Of a DNA stretch of 33,588 nt, positions 32,294-33,588 are shown piece by piece. The translations under genes and the position numbers were made by a program. The stretch's first letter is position 1, and the number at the start of each line of letters is the position of its first letter. A model generated the notes under the pieces. That model was not told where the DNA came from. It saw only the letters and a program-made list of their open reading frames with translations, and ran no database searches. The stretch is from an uncultured Planctomycetota bacterium (GTDB lineage Bacteria; Planctomycetota; UBA1135; GCA-002686595): contig CAIYPP010000154.1 in NCBI GenBank assembly GCA_903928115.1, positions 1 to 33,588 on the forward strand, written 5' to 3'.

Positions 32294-32722
32294 CTAGCCG
32301 AGCAACTTCTCCGCCACCGCGCGACGCTCGGCGACGACTTGCGCGTTCACGCGCTCGAGTCCTTCTTCGAACTGCACGAGCTGCTCCGCGGTGTACTTCG
32401 CGCGATCGAAGCCGTGGCGCTGACGGAACGCCTTGAGGAAGTGGTTGCGCTCGCGGTCGAGCACGTCCTGTCGCTCGACCCACTCGCGCACGAGCGCGGG
32501 CACGTGGGGCGAGAGTCCGCTCGGGAAAAGTTGAGTCGCGAGCTCGCGGCCCCGCTCGCTCAAGTCGAGCACGATGGCCGGGCCGTCGCCCAAGCCGCAC
32601 TGGCGCTGCGTATCGGCGGCGAGCTGCGCGAGCGCCGTGCCCGCCGCCTGCGTCGCACGCGAGCGGTACACGGCCTCTTGCAAGAAGAGCTCCGAGAGCC
32701 CGAGCAGCTCCTCGCGCCCCAT
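32294..32722 (-). CDS. Hypothetical protein, probably alpha-helical
   Basis: A 142-aa protein with no recognised domain. It is rich in Ala, Glu, Arg, Leu and Gln, with long predicted helices (EELLGLSELFLQEAVYRSRA and EQLVQFEEGLERVNAQVVAE), and no signal or membrane segment. The single Cys lies in QRQCGLGDGPA. The ATG at 32722 comes eight bases after the stop of the bacilliredoxin gene, so the two are almost certainly cotranscribed. Good operon spacing and an orderly composition make it likely real. Confidence 0.72.
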   Translation of the reverse strand: MGREELLGLSELFLQEAVYRSRATQAAGTALAQLAADTQRQCGLGDGPAIVLDLSERGRELATQLFPSGLSPHVPALVREWVERQDVLDRERNHFLKAFRQRHGFDRAKYTAEQLVQFEEGLERVNAQVVAERRAVAEKLLG

Positions 32723-32730
32723 CGCGCGTC

Positions 32731-33144
32731 CTAGCAGTGCTGCTCGAACGCGGCGGTGAGGACCTTCGCGATGTTCGCGGGGTCCTGACCTTCGATGTCG
32801 TGACGCTGCATCATGGTCACGAGCTTGCCGTCCTTCATCAGCGCGATCTGCGGCGAGCTCGGGCGGTACGGCGCCCAGTACGAGCGCGCCTTCTGGGTCG
32901 CTTCGCCTTCCATGCCGGCGAACACCGTGTAGAGGTTCGTGGGCTTCTTCGTCGCCATCTGCAGCGCCATGCGCAGGCCCGGGCGCGCGCCGCCGGCCGC
33001 ACAGCCGCAGACCGAGTTCACGAAGATCAGCGTCGTGCCGGGCAGCTTGACCGCCGCGTCCACATCGGCCGGCGTGCGCAGCTCCTTCACGCCCAGGCGG
33101 GTCACTTCGTCACGGAACGGCTGCACCATCTCGGGGTCGTACAT
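32731..33144 (-). CDS. BrxA/BrxB (YphP/YqiW) family bacilliredoxin
   Basis: A 137-aa thioredoxin-fold protein with the family's CXC active site in NSVCGCAAGGARPG, YDPEMVQPFRDE at the start and SPQIALMKDGKLV before the last strand. In Bacillus, BrxA and BrxB remove bacillithiol from proteins; which thiol is used here is not shown by the sequence. Length and architecture are normal. The ATG at 33144 has AGGAGAG about eight bases upstream. First gene of a two-gene operon with the hypothetical protein downstream. Confidence 0.92.
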   Translation of the reverse strand: MYDPEMVQPFRDEVTRLGVKELRTPADVDAAVKLPGTTLIFVNSVCGCAAGGARPGLRMALQMATKKPTNLYTVFAGMEGEATQKARSYWAPYRPSSPQIALMKDGKLVTMMQRHDIEGQDPANIAKVLTAAFEQHC

Positions 33145-33307
33145 CGCTCTTGCTCTCCTGATCGGGGGTAGGGGCGCTCTCTTGGGCCCTCGCGGGCAAA
33201 AAGTCTACCGTTCTCGGCAGATCTTGTCTGGCCGCGCCGGGCTCGAACGGGTCGTAGCCAGCGCTGTGCCCGTCTCGATAGTGGGCGTCTGGAGCATGCG
33301 CCAAGTC

Positions 33308-33370
33308 CGACGGACGATTGTGCAGGGCGACGGACTGCTAGGATTTCACGCGCGCGCCGCGACGGCGCGC
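33308..33370 (+). promoter_or_regulatory. Direct repeats, candidate promoter and leader hairpin upstream of the kinase gene
   Basis: CGACGGAC occurs twice (33308-33315 and 33328-33335), 20 bases apart, about two helical turns. TTGTGC (33318-33323) and TAGGAT (33339-33344), spaced 15 bases, are a weak promoter candidate. A perfect hairpin GCGCGCC-GCGAC-GGCGCGC (33352-33370) lies in the presumed leader. All of this is suggestive only. Confidence 0.3.
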
Positions 33371-33411
33371 AGGTCCTTTCGGCGCTTCCCCTACGCCCAA
33401 GAGTGCGTCGC

Positions 33412-33588
33412 ATGTCCAACTCGCAGCATCCTCCGCACGGTGAAGACCGCTCCAAGGCCGAGAGCGTCTTCGCCGACCACCTGTCCAAGCAGGGCAGCCC
33501 TGATGCGACTCACATCGAGGAGCTGTGCGCGCAGCACCCGGAGCTGGCGGATGTCCTGCGCGAGCTCGATCGCATGCTGGCGCCGAGC
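33412..33588 (+). CDS. N-terminus of a probable planctomycete Ser/Thr protein kinase, cut by window edge
   Basis: Only 59 residues are present and the frame is open at the edge. The segment is hydrophilic, and the helical stretch HIEELCAQHPELADVLRELD resembles the region found before the kinase domain in many large planctomycete Ser/Thr kinases. That is a resemblance from memory; no catalytic motif lies inside the window. A related sigma-factor or WD40-type protein cannot be excluded. The ATG at 33412 has no clear Shine-Dalgarno. Confidence 0.6.
   Translation, partial: MSNSQHPPHGEDRSKAESVFADHLSKQGSPDATHIEELCAQHPELADVLRELDRMLAPS

Noticed and set aside
1..33588. CRISPR array, toxin-antitoxin or phage-defence genes
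   Set aside because: No regularly spaced repeats and no recognisable defence or toxin motifs were found on either strand.

Overview
The window looks like a chromosomal segment of a planctomycete (Planctomycetota). Both flanks are very GC-rich. They carry a secreted protein with a Cys-containing C-terminal module of the kind I associate with planctomycetes of the Saltatorellus/Poly30 type, a system II cytochrome c assembly operon, and the N-terminus of what looks like a planctomycete-style Ser/Thr kinase. The lineage call is inference from these family resemblances; there is no rRNA here to settle it.

Layout. 1-2224: end of a phosphate ABC transporter operon (pstA cut by the window edge, then pstB). 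2494-3552: the secreted protein, which converges on 3650-8135, a leftward lipoprotein-resB-ccsA operon, with strong hairpins between them. 8461-10820: a small hypothetical ORF and a DeaD/CsdA-type RNA helicase, both leftward. 10923-28256: an aryl-polyene (APE)-like biosynthetic gene cluster, visibly less GC-rich than its flanks. 28281-28365: tRNA-Leu(UAG). 28390-33144, leftward: a DUF1579 secreted protein, a large YfhO-like membrane protein, a hypothetical protein and a BrxA/BrxB-type bacilliredoxin. 33412-33588: start of the kinase gene.

The APE-like cluster has two arms that point at each other. The short rightward arm encodes an ApeO-type ketosynthase and its chain-length-factor partner. 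The long leftward arm holds 14 tightly packed genes from the phospholipid-type acyltransferase at 28256 down to the halogenase-like flavoprotein at 14787, and then a separate lipoprotein gene. Many junctions are 4-base start/stop overlaps using ATG, GTG or TTG. An intact-looking IS3-family (IS407-type) element of about 1.29 kb lies between the arms.

Working model (inference): an aromatic amino acid ammonia-lyase makes a cinnamate/coumarate-type starter. A ligase fused to an ApeI-like dehydratase domain loads it on one of two acyl carrier proteins. ApeR, and ApeO with its chain length factor, extend it. The two dehydratases make the polyene. A flavoprotein may halogenate the aryl head. A glycosyltransferase and two acyltransferases attach the polyene to a lipid, and an MMPL exporter, a LolA-like carrier and a DUF3261 lipoprotein move it to the outer membrane. 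No ketoreductase, methyltransferase or thioesterase gene is visible in the cluster. The long operon starts only 24 bases after the 3' end of the co-oriented tRNA-Leu gene, which raises the question of where it is promoted.
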